A stretch of 64,000 nucleotides of DNA from Amyelois transitella (GCF_032362555.1 NC_083520.1:1364001-1428000); one strand, 5' to 3'; positions 22,501 through 33,200 are shown, numbered from the stretch's first letter. The notes: generated by a model from the letters alone, not told the origin. Program-made: numbers and translations.

Positions 22501-25500
22501 ATCACTCTACCTGTTACAAAAAACCGCATCAAAATCCGTTGCGTAATTTTAAAGATTTAAGCATACAGACAAACAGACTAAAATAGCGACTTTGTTTTAT
22601 ACTATGTAGTGATAGTTACGGTGCCGTGTGGTTCCCGGCACCAATAAAAAAAAGAACAGGACCCATCCATCTTTTTCCCATGGATGTCGTAAAGGGAGAT
22701 TAAGGGATAGGCTTATAAAATTGCGATCCTTTTTTTAGGCGATAGGCTAGCAACCTATCACTATTTGGATCTCAATTCCATCATTAAGCCGAGCAGCTGA
22801 ACGTGGCCATTCAGTCTTTTGGCTCTGTCTACCCCGTAAGGGATATGGACGTGACTATATGTATGTATGTATGTAATATTTACTAAAGGCCGCCCGCGAC
22901 TTCGGCCGCGTGGAATCAATAGCGCTGGAACTCCGGTATAAAAAGTAGACTTTGTGTTATTCTGGGTCTTCAGTTACCTATGTACATACCAAATTTCATC
23001 GTAATCGGTTCCGTAGTTTTTGCGTGAAAGAGTAACAAACATCCGTACTGACATCCTGACATACTCACAAACTTTTGCAGAAAAAAGTGTGTTGCTCCTG
23101 AAATTCTATTCTATCTCTGTGCCAAATTAAGTCAAAATCGGTCCAGTACTTTTTGACGTTTATTCGTTACAAGCACAAAAACACAAATATTCCTTGTTAA
23201 TATTAATGAACGGGTAATTTTGAATTAGTTAATTTGTTTTTTTTTATTCACAGAAAATCAAAATTTACTTCACTGAGACAGCTCAAGACATGAGAGTTAG
23301 TCCCATCAGTGCCGAGCTAAGGGACATTATGAGAAAGTAATTATATCATTTATCATTCAAGAGGAACCCGTGGTCCGCTTTTACGACCATGATCCTGATT
23401 TTTTTTGTGAGTCAGGTTTTTACACGAAGCAATTACCGTCTGACCTCCACAACCTTTGCCGTGTGACTAAACTAATGTAGGTACGTAACTTCGAAAATAG
23501 TCATTGGGACATGACCAGAGAATAGGTAGATTGAATTGGGGCCAATGAACATATATAGATATATATATTAATATGGACATGCCTCCGTCCGGGATAGCGG
23601 CATTTGTAAATTATTAAGATTTTTTTTTCCGGTATTTTTACAAGTGGGATGAAGAATATATTAGTGGTAGCTGTTTTCCCCCGACTTCGTTCACGTAAAT
23701 TGTGATCCTATGTTGCCCGCGGACAATGTAGTTTACTGTAAGTGTAAGTACTGAAATGGAATCCCGGAAAAGAGGCTTATCCATGTTATGCTTTCTATGG
23801 TAATTCATGATGCAAGTACATACAATCAATCTACCTATTCCGATCTATGGACATGACCGAGTCTGGATTCGAACCTGTGCCTTTTTGCGCCACACGCATT
23901 TTAACCGGGCACCTTACCCATTCGACCACCGAGACTCTGTCCACGCTCCTAACATCTCTCTTTTTAAAGTCAGTTAATATATTACACACTAGCTGTGTTC
24001 GCGACTTCGTCCGCGTGGAATAGTTATTTCGGGCATCATTGAAGCCCTCAAGGATGAATTTGCCCTGTTTTTTTTCCACATTTTCCATTATTTCTTCGCT
24101 CCTAATAGTTGCAGCGTTTAGTTATATAGCCTGAAGCCTTCCTCGATTAATGATCTATTCAACGCAAAAGGAATTTTTCAATTCGAGCCAGCTGTTCTTG
24201 AGATTAGCGCGTTCAAACAAACAAACAAATTCTTCAGCTTTATAATCTTAGGTATATATAAAATTCTCATGTCACAATGTTTGTCTCCGTACTCCTCCGA
24301 AACGGCTTTACCGATTTTAACCAAATTTTGAATGCATATTCAGTAGGTCTGAGAATCGGCTAACATCTATTTTTCATACCCCTAAGTTTTAAGCGTTGTC
24401 CACCCTTAACATTTTTTTTTTAACTAGGTTTACTTATATATGGCAAAACAACGTTTGCCGGGACAGCTAGTATTAGTATAGATAGATGAATTTCTATTTC
24501 AGAGCGATTGCGGTATTAGCTAATTTAGCGCCATCTGGCGAGAACGCGCCGAAGCCGTATTACCATGAAGGATTCAACCACATGTACTCCCTTTGGCGGC
24601 ACGCGATGACAAAAGAGGTTGACAGCTTCCCCAAACTCCTCGCTAACAATAATGGTGAAGCGAAAGCGATTGTTGAGTTGCCAAAAAAGGTCGGTACTAT
24701 TAAATTTTTGAACACTTTACAATTTTTTTTTTCACTCATACATACATATAATTACGTCTATATCCCTTGCGGGGTAGGCAGAGCCAGCAATCTTGTAAAG
24801 ACTGATAGGCCACGTTCAGCTGTTTGGCTTTAAGATAGAATTGAGATTCAAATAGTGATAGGTTGCTAGCACATCGCCTAAAAGAGAAAACCCAAGTTTA
24901 TAAGTCTAACCCTTAGTCGCCTTTTACGACATCCATGGCAACGAGTTGGAGTGGAATACTATTCTTTTTTTAGTGTCGGGAACCACATGGCACCAATATG
25001 AATTAAACCTTAAATGTTACCCAAATGTGATGGTTTCACATAAAAAAGGAAACATGTAAATGTGATCAGTGGTTCCGAAGATCAACATAATTATAGTCAT
25101 GTCTATATCCCTTGCGGGGTAGACAGAGCTAACAGTCTTGAAAATACTAAAAAGCCACGTTCAACTATATGGCTTAATGATGAGATTGAGATTCAAATAG
25201 TGACAAATTGCTAGCCCATCGCCTAAAAGAAGAATCCCATATCCATAAGCTTTTCCCTTAGTCTCCTTTACCACGAAGCATTTTTTTTATTTGCATCCAT
25301 GGGAAAGAAAGTTATGGAGTGGTCTTATTCTTAAAGCGCCGAGAACCACGCGGCACATGATATTAAGGGATTTAATTTTATTACAGCTCCTAGGCCTTTC
25401 ACAATTCACATTGGCGGCCATTTTGAAGTTAGTGGACGAGCAAATCCTTCCTCAGGTTAATAAGGAATGGGCGGAACAGCTGACTGAGGAGTTGAAGCAA

Positions 25501-27051
25501 GATCTTCTTGTGAGTAACACACTGTTTTTTTCTTTAACGAACGCTTACTTTAATAAAGCTTACATCTTATCTTATGTATAAAAATCTCGTGTCACAATGG
25601 TATGCTATTAATGGTTGACCAGGGGAAATATGTTTTGTTTTTACACCTTTTGTAAACCCTAGTCAAATGCAAATAAATATTCTATTCTATTCAATGTTCG
25701 TTCCCGTACCTACTCCTCCGAAACGGGTCGACCGATTCTTATGAAGTATTTGTGAGCATATTGAGTAGGTCTGAGAATCGGCCAACATGTATTTTTCATA
25801 CCCCTTAGTGATAAGCGTTGTCCACACTTAACGTTTTTTTTTTTTTCTAGTAATTACTTAAAAAATATTTATATGGCAAAACAACGTTTGCCGGGACAGA
25901 TAGGCCACGTTCAGCTGTTTAGCTTAATGATAGAATTGAGATTCAAATAGTGACAGGTTGCTAGCCCATCGCCTAAAAAAGAATCCCAAGTTTGTAAGCC
26001 TATCCCTTAGTCGCCTTTTACGACATCCATGGAAACAAGATGGAGAGGTCCTATTCTTTTATTTTATTAGTGCCGAGAACCACACGGCACAAATGTGTGA
26101 TCACATACAGAGATTAATTACTCTCTCTAACGACCGAGTTGGAAACAAATGGACCACGTGTGAATTAAAACTTTAAATATTTTTTTTTTTGGTTTCAGAC
26201 TACACTGATTTTTTTTTTTGGTTTCAGAGTACACTAGTTTTTTTTTTAGTTTCAGAGTACACTATTTTTTTTTTGGTTTCAGAGTACACTGTTTTTTTCT
26301 TTTTTTGGTTTCACACTACACTGTTTTTTTTTTTTTGGTTTCAGAGTACACTGGGCACTGACGGCGTTTTGGTGTTCCCCAGCGCACCGTCAGTGGCGCC
26401 CTATCACTACACACTGCTGTTGAAGCCGTTCCATTTCGCTTACTGGGGTATTTTCAACGTGCTGAAAGTACCAGTTGTTCAGGTAGGTATACATACCATA
26501 CACATATAATCACGTCTATATCCCTTGCGTGGTAGACAGAGCTGACTTCAAAAAGACTGGGCCACGTTCAGTGCATGTGCATGTAAACGTGCATGGCTTT
26601 ATAAAGAATCAAAGTTATTATCAAAGTTTATTAGCCATTCCCTTAGTCGCCTTTCACGACATCAATAAAATGATATGGTGCAGTCCAATTCTAAAGTAAA
26701 TTCTAAAGTGTAAGTTCTATCGTTAAGCCAAACAGCTCTGGCTCTGTCTACCCCACAAGGTATATAGACGTGACCATATGTATGTATGTCAAAAGTGGCG
26801 GAGACCGCACGTCAAGTTTTGGAATATTACATTTTTTTTTTGTAATACGAATGTCCCCTTATGTTGAAAAGAAATTAAATGACTTTTGTTGTTTACAGGT
26901 TCCCCTGGGATTGAATAAGAACGGTCTCCCTCTGGGCTTGCAAGTTGTGGCCGCGCCTTACCACGACCATCTCTGCCTGGAGGTCGCAAAACACCTGTCA
27001 AGTGCTTTAGGTGGTTCCATACCCCCTTGGATGTCTAGATTTTGTAGATAA
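16580..27051 (+). CDS. Fatty-acid amide hydrolase 2-like amidase, copy 2 (11 coding exons)
   Basis: Amidase-signature serine hydrolase, probably membrane-anchored. Coding exons: 16580-16810, 17247-17373, 18050-18221, 19234-19358, 20897-20986, 22241-22386, 23254-23336, 24503-24689, 25387-25509, 26345-26482, 26899-27051; 1575 nt, 524 residues, every junction GT-AG and in phase. Start chosen at MASNMLKHS by homology with the copy 1 and 3 starts; an in-frame ATG in a candidate upstream exon could add 25 residues. The hydrophobic N-terminal stretch YYLDLIIDTIFGLFW is the anchor. Catalytic set: Lys126 (VPFTTKES), cis-Ser201 in GGSSGGE, Ser225 in DIGGS. Exon 4 is strikingly GC-rich compared with its introns. 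Exon 10 is preceded by six near-copies of its own 3' splice site. It is in tandem with copy 3 and divergent from copy 1. Substrate unknown. Confidence 0.9.
16838..17052 (-). mobile_element. SINE-A (copy 2 intron 1)
   Basis: Tail CATACATACATATAGTCACG through GAGTGGTCCTATTCC; the head end is eroded. It begins 27 bp after the exon 1 donor. Confidence 0.75.
17158..17233 (+). mobile_element. SINE-A tail fragment
   Basis: CTTTCAGTCTTTCGGCTCAG through AGACGTGATGTAATACACAT. It ends about 13 bp before the exon 2 acceptor of copy 2, so SINE-derived sequence lies directly before the polypyrimidine tract. Confidence 0.55.
17397..17492 (-). mobile_element. SINE-A tail fragment
   Basis: CATACATACATACATACG, then CGTGCGGGGTAGACAGAGCC. 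It starts 23 bp after the exon 2 donor. Confidence 0.7.
17700..18019 (+). mobile_element. MITE-H (TIR element), copy 1
   Basis: A 320-bp element with terminal inverted repeats GGAATAGGTAGATTGA / TCAATCTACCTATTCC and no ORF. An inverted near-copy lies at 23520-23841. It ends 30 bp upstream of exon 3 of copy 2. Confidence 0.75.
18329..18586 (-). mobile_element. SINE-A, full length with target-site duplication
   Basis: 258 bp, flanked by GTAGACATAAC (18318-18328) and GTAGACTTAAC (18587-18597), an 11-bp duplication with one mismatch. Confidence 0.85.
18866..19127 (-). mobile_element. SINE-A, near full length, with duplicated head
   Basis: Complete copy. The head segment TGGTGCCGGGAACCACACGG and its AATTTTATA flank are repeated once more at 19144-19177. 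Confidence 0.75.
19425..19717 (+). mobile_element. RTE-like LINE 3' end
   Basis: C-terminal part of a reverse-transcriptase ORF (motif RWFGHVVRMNESRLTKQIY, later CMKRVMN and CRDRGKWKEVVSAYP) followed by the TTTTATGTATGTA tail. Frame breaks are visible, for example one lost base in the GACGTCTGG region. A truncated relic. Confidence 0.75.
20178..20430 (+). mobile_element. SINE-A, full-length reference copy with perfect 9-bp TSD
   Basis: 253 bp from TGCCGTGTGGTTCCCGGCAC to GACCGTATGTATG. It is flanked by TACTTTATG at 20169-20177 and 20431-20439. Because it interrupts a tandem-repeat unit whose empty form is present next door, both element ends are fixed exactly. Confidence 0.9.
20598..20790 (-). 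mobile_element. SINE-A, old copy
   Basis: ATCACGTCTTTATCCCATTC through ATCCATGGGAATGAGATA, with many substitutions. Confidence 0.65.
20808..20858 (-). mobile_element. SINE-A, 51-bp tail-only insertion with 12-bp TSD
   Basis: Only the tail was copied (CATACATACATACGGTCACG to GACAGAGCC). Flanked by AATTATTGTATA at 20796-20807 and 20859-20870. It ends 38 bp before exon 5 of copy 2, the exon carrying the nucleophile Ser. Confidence 0.85.
21017..21282 (+). mobile_element. SINE-A, full length with TSD
   Basis: Flanked by ATATAGACGA at 21007-21016 and 21283-21292. The tail is (ATGT)n, four units. Thirty bp downstream of exon 5 of copy 2. Confidence 0.85.
21300..21437 (+). repeat. Dispersed repeat, family C fragment
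   Basis: TCGCGCAAGCAATGTTTTCA and CACCTAGCCCGGCAGAAGAT match 4130-4470. Confidence 0.5.
21440..21545 (+). mobile_element. SINE-A tail fragment
   Basis: GAGCGTGGCCTTTCAATCTT through CTACCCCGCAAGGGATATAG. Confidence 0.65.
21548..21739 (+). mobile_element. RTE-like LINE 3' end
   Basis: The intact C-terminal reading frame (YLDQIKDVLVKGQVKSTRNR ... KEVVSAYPSGKEA, stop) is followed by ATTTTATGTATGTA. It is 5'-truncated and the best-preserved end of this LINE in the window. Confidence 0.75.
22420..22615 (-). repeat. Degenerate dispersed repeat after exon 6 of copy 2
   Basis: Starts CTAGCGACCCGCCCCGGCTT, a common lepidopteran Helitron/LINE-end type sequence, and runs to the CAGACAAACAGAC block. 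Class uncertain. Confidence 0.4.
22622..22878 (+). mobile_element. SINE-A, near full length
   Basis: Head GTGCCGTGTGGTTCCCGGCA to tail TATGTATGTATGTATG. No clean TSD seen. Confidence 0.8.
22880..23075 (-). repeat. Dispersed repeat, family F
   Basis: GACTTCGGCCGCGTGGAATC and CATCGTAATCGGTTCCGTAG match 7478-7695. Confidence 0.5.
23520..23841 (-). mobile_element. MITE-H (TIR element), copy 2
   Basis: Near-copy of 17700-18019 in inverted orientation, with the same TIRs. The two copies bracket exons 3-7 of FAAH2-like copy 2. Confidence 0.75.
23869..23937 (-). repeat. tRNA-like sequence (SINE head or tRNA pseudogene)
   Basis: On the minus strand it has an A-box-like TGGTCGAATGGGTAAGG, a B-box GGTTCGAATCC, and ends that pair as GAGTCT/AGACTC. 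The predicted D and anticodon arms are irregular and no genuine anticodon loop could be assigned. It differs from the tRNA-SINE head. Confidence 0.5.
23990..24249 (-). mobile_element. Helitron-like repeat, family E
   Basis: CTAGCTGTGTTCGCGACTTC through CTTCAGCTTTATAATCTTAG. It abuts a family D copy. Confidence 0.5.
24250..24472 (+). mobile_element. Helitron-like repeat, family D
   Basis: AAAATTCTCATGTCACAATG to GCCGGGACAGCTAGT; ends about 30 bp before exon 8 of copy 2. Confidence 0.5.
24737..24992 (-). mobile_element. SINE-A, full length
   Basis: CATACATACATATAATTACG tail to CGGGAACCACATGGCAC head, in intron 8 of copy 2. Confidence 0.8.
25094..25354 (-). mobile_element. SINE-A, full length
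   Basis: ATTATAGTCATGTCTATATC to GAACCACGCGGCAC. It ends about 32 bp before exon 9 of copy 2. Confidence 0.75.
25577..25898 (+). mobile_element. Helitron-like repeat, family D, interrupted
   Basis: AAAAATCTCGTGTCACAATG is split from TTCGTTCCCGTACC by about 90 bp ending AATAAATATTCTATTCTATT (a family-G-type LINE end) with AATG on both sides. It ends GCCGGGACAG, fused directly to the next SINE-A. Confidence 0.5.
25897..26091 (-). mobile_element. SINE-A, tail lost
   Basis: ATAGGCCACGTTCAGCTGTT through AACCACACGGCAC. Confidence 0.75.
26181..26353 (+). repeat. Six-unit array of duplicated 3' splice-site sequence before exon 10 of copy 2
   Basis: The unit is T(8-13), GGTTTCAG, AGTACACT with variants. 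AG dinucleotides fall at 26197-26198, 26226-26227, 26254-26255 and 26281-26282; unit five has TTTCAC instead; the last unit is the true acceptor at 26343-26344. Unit two is 117 nt (39 codons) upstream of the true site and the sequence between is open in the exon frame. Confidence 0.85.
26490..26690 (-). mobile_element. SINE-A, head-truncated
   Basis: CATACACATATAATCACGTC through AGTCGCCTTTCACGACATC. It begins about 8 bp after the exon 10 donor of copy 2. Confidence 0.65.
26708..26789 (+). mobile_element. SINE-A tail fragment
   Basis: GGCTCTGTCTACCCCACAAG, then GACGTGACCATATGTATGTA. Confidence 0.7.
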
Positions 27052-27062
27052 AGTTTTTATAA

Positions 27063-27068
27063 AATAAA
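27063..27068 (+). terminator. Poly(A) signal of FAAH2-like copy 2
   Basis: AATAAA 11 nt after the stop codon. A second AATAAA at 28317-28322, followed by T-rich and GT-rich sequence, could end a 1.3 kb longer 3' UTR. Confidence 0.45.
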
Positions 27069-28401
27069 TTAAAAAAAAAATTTTTTTTTTTTTTTGTAAA
27101 TAATATTAGTTTGAACAAGTGTTATTTGTGTTTGTGGTTCTTTATATTGTTTTTTTTTTTAATAGTTCAAGAAAGTTATGATATTGATTTTTTTTTTTTT
27201 TGTACTAAAATATTAATTCTCGATGTATAAATGCTCAATATTGTCGTAAGCGTAATTAACACAAGTGATTTCTTTACTATAAAACTATTTCTTATATTAA
27301 AAAAAAATATTATTTAATATGTATTATTATAGCATAAAATATTGTTTTATATTTTTAATGTTATTATTCGAGATATAAAGAGCTTAGAAAAAAAGACATA
27401 ATAATAGAAAACAATAATTATTTTCACGATGATATGCCCTGAAATCGAACCCGGGACCTGTGGTCTAAAGTCTTGTTTGTCTCTGTATCAAATGTCAAAA
27501 AAAAACATTCCAACAATTTTTGCACATTCATAGATTGTCACAGTATTTTCACGAAACTGAGTTGTTAAGCATGTTGTGAATTTTGTAAAATAGTTAAAAT
27601 ATCGTTTTTATTAGTAATTTAATAATTAACATTTAAACAAACTACATGCATTTAATGAATGAAATAGTATGACGAGTTTTACAATTTTATATTTATATCT
27701 ATAAGTTTTCAAAACGCTTATCGTCCATAGAATTTGGAAAAATATGAGACTATAGAAGTGGCAAGTAGTGGTAATTGTGTCTATATGGTATTATCAGAAA
27801 AATATTTTTCTGTCTTCCTTATAATGTTGTAATTATCGCAAAGCGAAGTGTATGTAGATAAATTTTATATTGAATTTTAAATTTTGCATGAAATCAAAAT
27901 ATTTATTTGCATGAAGTATAAGAATGTATACTGATGCATGATTTTACGAATAAGTAGTATATTTGTTGAGGTACTGAATTAAAAGGAAACAATCTTATGT
28001 CTTAAACACATTTCTTAAACTAAAAAAAGAAAACTACGGTTTATCAACAGTTATTCATTATGACATCTGTCACTTAATTTTTTTTCGTCTTCTCATAACT
28101 ATTAATTAATTTGTAAATGTATTTTTAGACATGTCTTTTAATTGAAAAATACGTTTATTAAATCTAGATTGAATTAATACAAGATTGGTAACCTTTATCT
28201 CAGTTCCTAAAGAAAATGGAAAATATGTTTATCTTCATTTCAATGCTACTAATAAGACTGAGTCGGTATTTGTACTAACTTGTATGGTGAAGGTGATATG
28301 AGCAGTTGAACTGCAAAATAAAATATTTTTGCATAATACAATTTTATTTTATTTGCGATGTCTGTGGAAACAAAACCTATACAATTTAAAATAACTCATC
28401 T

Positions 28402-29070
28402 ATACTAATATTATAAAGCTGAAGAGTTTGTTTTGTTTATTTGTTTGTTTGTTTAAACGCGCTAATCTCAGAAACTACTGAACCGATTTGAATAATTCTT
28501 TCACTGTTAGATAGTCGATTTATCGAGGAAGGCTATAGGCTACATTTTATCCCGGATTTCCTACGGGAAACGTCAACAATGCAGGTGAAAGTTGAATGAG
28601 TCGGCCATCTACGAGCTTTCCACGCGAACGCTGCGCAAACCAACAAAGATATAGTAAAACAATGTACTAAAGATGTGAAGTACTCATTTTTTGCCACAAA
28701 AAAGTCCGCGAGAGCATATATCTATCTCTTAAGGTTTACTTACAATAACCACTTTTATGTTCATTTTTTAAGATTATTTTTTCATTATAAACATAAGTTA
28801 TTTTGAAACCAATTTTCTTTAATTCAGTATTAATCCTTATCCAAATAAATATGTTTATTACTTTCGGCTTTTCATGTAGACTAAAATTGCCAATTACAGT
28901 ATATAAATCAGACGAATAGGTTTTGAGATATAGTCGTTATAAGCAATTTGCAGCGAAACATTAAATACGGCGAACCAGCGTTCTTTCTAATACGCGTGAC
29001 CGCCTGCAAAAATAAATATGATGCCCAAAATAACTATTCCACGCGGACGAAGTCGCGGGCACAGCTAGTG
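28402..29070 (+). mobile_element. Helitron-like repeat, family E, long variant
   Basis: Starts TCTATACTAATATTATAAAG and ends CGCGGGCACAGCTAGT, 669 bp. The middle (about 28610-29010) is absent from the short copies, so this is either an older or longer form or one with an insertion. No ORF for a Helitron protein. Confidence 0.55.
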
Positions 29071-29732
29071 TACACATAAAAGTCCCAAAAAGTGTAAGAC
29101 AAGATTGAACCGTATATGTATGGCCCTGCCCTTATTTGTAGTAAACATAGATATATGTAGAACGAATATGACAAAATGACTGAAGAGTAATCGTTGTCTG
29201 AAAAATCAAATCCTCGACAGAGTCTTTGAGCGACATACAAACTTCTTGTGCGCCAAGCAAACTTGATCGGATAATGTGTTTCTTCAGCGCCTTATTTCTA
29301 CGACTAACTTTTGACAATGAAAAATTAAATTTAAACTACAGAAAAAATATATTTACTTATATGATAATAATGTTATGTTCTTGTCAGCATAAATTAGTGA
29401 TTTCTTATCAATCATTGATTATGAAATGTTGGAAGTCCATTATACTTATCAGAAAATCCCATATCAAAACATACAAGAGTTCAAAGTTATATATATGTAT
29501 ATGTATGTAAATATACCTAATATTTCGGCACTGACATATACATTGTAAATACGCTGGACATTCTCAAACTATTGACTAGAAAAAAAAAATAAGATTTTCA
29601 TATTTGTATTATCTCATTAATGAGGTAGAGACTTCAGATAGTTTATTTTTTATTATGTATCTAATCATTTAACGTCCCTTACTTATATTGTAAAATTTAA
29701 TCATGGGTAACAAACAAATTAATGATTCTTAT

Positions 29733-29840
29733 ATTGGGAGATAGGCTAGCAACATCTCACTATCTGAATACCAATTCCATTTGTAAACTATCCAGCTGAA
29801 AGTGGCCATTGAGTCAACTCCGTATGGCATGAAAACGCGA
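29733..29840 (+). mobile_element. SINE-A, old fragment
   Basis: GAGATAGGCTAGCAACATCT through TGGCATGAAAACGCGAT. Confidence 0.55.
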
Positions 29841-30201
29841 TATTGGTATTTATCAACTGTCTAGTCTAGTGAACAATAAAATAATCGTCATTATTTCAAC
29901 CAAGCTAGCAGATTGTGTGATTGTGTAATCAACGAAATCAACACGGACATAAGTACCTACTTACGTACAATTTTAATAAGCAATTCCCATTCCAGTCGTT
30001 CGTCAATATATTCTATCAAGTTACTTCGAGTGGCGCAGTCGAATACCAATATAATTATATTTAATGAAAAGTTTTAGTGATTGATTGGTAACTGAGTGAT
30101 CTAAGATTTTACACCTAAATAAGTGTACGTAAAGTAATTGGTACCTAAATAAGTGTTGAACGACAAAATATCAAAATTTTTGTTATAAATTTAACCAAAA
30201 A

Positions 30202-33200
30202 ATGGCGTTAAGCAAAATTATAGTGTTCATCCGGACATATATAGACATGTTTATAGACTTTGTGTTCGGATTGTATTGGGAGGGGAAACGGCGACCCATC
30301 CCGGATTTGGAAAAGAAGCACAGATTCCTGTCAGACAGTGCTGTGTCGCTTGCAGCCAAAATTAGAAATAGGGAGTTGAAGTCTGAGGAGCTGGTCAACG
30401 CTTGTATTGAACGGATAAAAATAGTAAGTCATTATTTATCCCAACTAATATTTGTCAATGCGAAAGTTAGTAGTATGTTAGTTTTTTTTTCTTCTTCCTC
30501 CTGGCTTTAGTCCCGGTTGCATCCTCACCACTCTGGAGAGAAGCCCGGGGTATGCCTTTGACCATGTATCCTAGATTGGGCGAGTCAGGTTTTTACACGA
30601 AACGACTCCCATCTGACCTCCACAACCTTTGTGGGTAAACCTAACCCGTATTGGATCCATGGTTGCACAATCAGTTGCCTGAATTAGCTGGTTTCCTCAC
30701 GGTGTTTTCCCTCGCTGTAAAAGCTTCGGTTAGTACTATTGACTAATTGTTCTAACCCCATTATTGACGTCCGATGAAAATGCTGCAGTGTAGTTTGTTC
30801 CGCCGCTTCTTCTACACATGCGCTTTGGAAGCGGTAGTAGTTATTAAGTAGTTTTCTATTCTATTCTTCATGACCGCGAAGACGGAACATAAGAGCGAGA
30901 TTTGATTAAAGAATGGATTTTATTTAAGGTGAATCCGATCATTAATGCAGTCACTGACGAACGTTTTGAGGACGCCCTGAAGGAGGCTCGTGAGATTGAC
31001 CTGCAAATTGCTGGAGGCCTACCCAAAGACTACTTTGAGGGGCGCCCATTTTTAGGTAAATGTTTTGTAAATCTTATCGAGATGACCCTATAATTTATAT
31101 AATAGAATCAGATTTAGCTCGTAAAAACTTACATATAGCACCTTTCCAGGAAAGGTAAACAGAAACTAGCGGTAAGGCACATCTTTCCATTTGCCACGAT
31201 TCCTGCATCAATTTTATGACTAATTAGTTATATTTTTTCAGCCAAATAAGTAAGTAAATGCTTTATTGTTCAATATAGGAGCACATAACAAATATAAAAC
31301 AATAGTACAGTTCAAAGGCGGGCTAATCGGGCCCTTTGTGGGATCTCTTCCAGCTAAGTTAAGATTAAGATAAGTTGGATGATTGTGTAAAGTTTAAGGA
31401 ATTTATCTACCTAGTAAATAAACCTTGAACTGATACCTAACATACAACAAATAAACATAGAATTATAGGTGGGTACTTTAACTAAACATTGCGACATTGT
31501 TTTTTATTATACCAATAAAGGTAAGCAGGTAAATACCAAGCTTCAATAAAAACGTAACTTACGAAGGCCAGTGTAAGTCATATGTATAATTTACTTAAAA
31601 AATCTGTCCCACACATTGGAAATACCTATTTGTGCGCAATTTGTGTGGTCAAAGTCTGATACGGAGATTACAATCGGACCATTTCGTATGACACGTAAAA
31701 ACGTTTATAGTTTTCTCTAGTTTTATCTATCTTTAATTAAATAAATATCAGAAATAGGACACGCGTGCAATTATACCCACTACGGATATGCTTTGTGGGT
31801 TCGATTACCTAGGTAGTTTTAATCAAAATTAAAATAATTAGCACATTTATTTTATATTAAAACTCGATGTTAAAAACAAGCGACCGTTTATATTTAAAAA
31901 TAAAGTGTAAAAACTAATACCCACTACTAAAATACTATAAGTATTAATTAAACAACTTACAGGTTTGAACTATTAAATATTTCTAAATCGTAAATACGTC
32001 TAAATAAGTTGTTTAATACATAGTTGGTAAGTGTTAAATAGTTTGTACCTGCATAATAATTTCAACGAAGACTTTTTTCTTATTTCATACTTTTTAGAGC
32101 GTGGTTAAGTTTTTATTGAATATAAAGACCAATCAAAATTCACCTTAAGGAATTGAATATATTTATTTATAAATACTACAAGTATTAAACGCATATAAGA
32201 CCAATCAAAATTTACCTAAAGGAATGGAATATATTTATTTATAAATACTACAAGTATTACCTAAACGCGTATCTTTACATACGTGCGTAACACGCACGTG
32301 GTATTTATAAATACCATAATGCAACGCGAAAGTTTTAAATCTGGAATATACATTTAGTAACCATTTTAAAATGTCAGGCGTCCCGTTCACTGTGAAGGAA
32401 TGCACTGCAGTCCAAGGCATGCTGATCACTATCGGATTGATCTCCCGTCGTCACACACGCGCTGATGAGGACTCGGAGTGTGTCCGGCTTTTACGACAAG
32501 CTGGTGCTATACCATTGGCTGTCACCAACGTGCCTGAAGGTCTACTATGGTAAAAATCTTGTTAAAACCTTCTTCTTCTTAGTCGTGTCACGCTTGACAG
32601 AGTGGTCGTGGTTATCATGTAGTGTTGGAGGCGGGCGCCAATGTGCGCGTTAAAACCTTAAGGTAGTTAAATTACAGTCTCTTACAAACAATAGAAGGAC
32701 AGTCTGCCCGCATGTAAAAGAATAATGCCTTTTTTATTTTAGTGGGAATATCGGGGAATCCTCTCTTAGTGCAGCCCTAGATTACTTATGTACTTATGAC
32801 AGGTTGCTAGCCCGTCGCCTAAAAGAAAAACTTAGTCCTCCCTTAGTCGCCTTTAATGACATCCATGGGAAAGAGATGGAGTGGTACTCTTCTTTCTTGC
32901 TTTTTTCACAAAACGTTATGTATTTATATTCAATATATTAAAATTTGATTTGCTATATCGTTCTATTTAAATTTATATTTTTACCTTCATATATGCAGCG
33001 TGGCGTGAATCGTAATGGCCACGGGTTTTGTTTCAATGTTCTTACCCAATATAAGAATAGGACCACTCCATCTCTTTCCCATGGATGTCTTAAAAGGCGA
33101 CTAAGGGATAGGCTAACAAACGTGGGATTCTTTTTAGGCGATGGTTTAGCAACTTGTCACTATTTGAATCTCAATTCTATCATTAAGCTAAATAGCTGAA

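Larger units (their letters stand above)
27052..30201. other. Intergenic region between copies 2 and 3
   Basis: No coding exon recognised. It contains the copy 2 3' end, long A/T homopolymers (27070-27200), a partial tRNA-SINE B-box piece (27430-27478, minus), a long Helitron-like copy (28402-29070) and an old SINE-A (29733-29840). The last 200 bp should hold the copy 3 promoter and 5' UTR; no clear TATA or initiator was assigned. Confidence 0.45.

Noticed and set aside
29034..29510. Short ORFs on both strands between copies 2 and 3
   Set aside because: No splice context, no motif, and partly inside a Helitron-like repeat.
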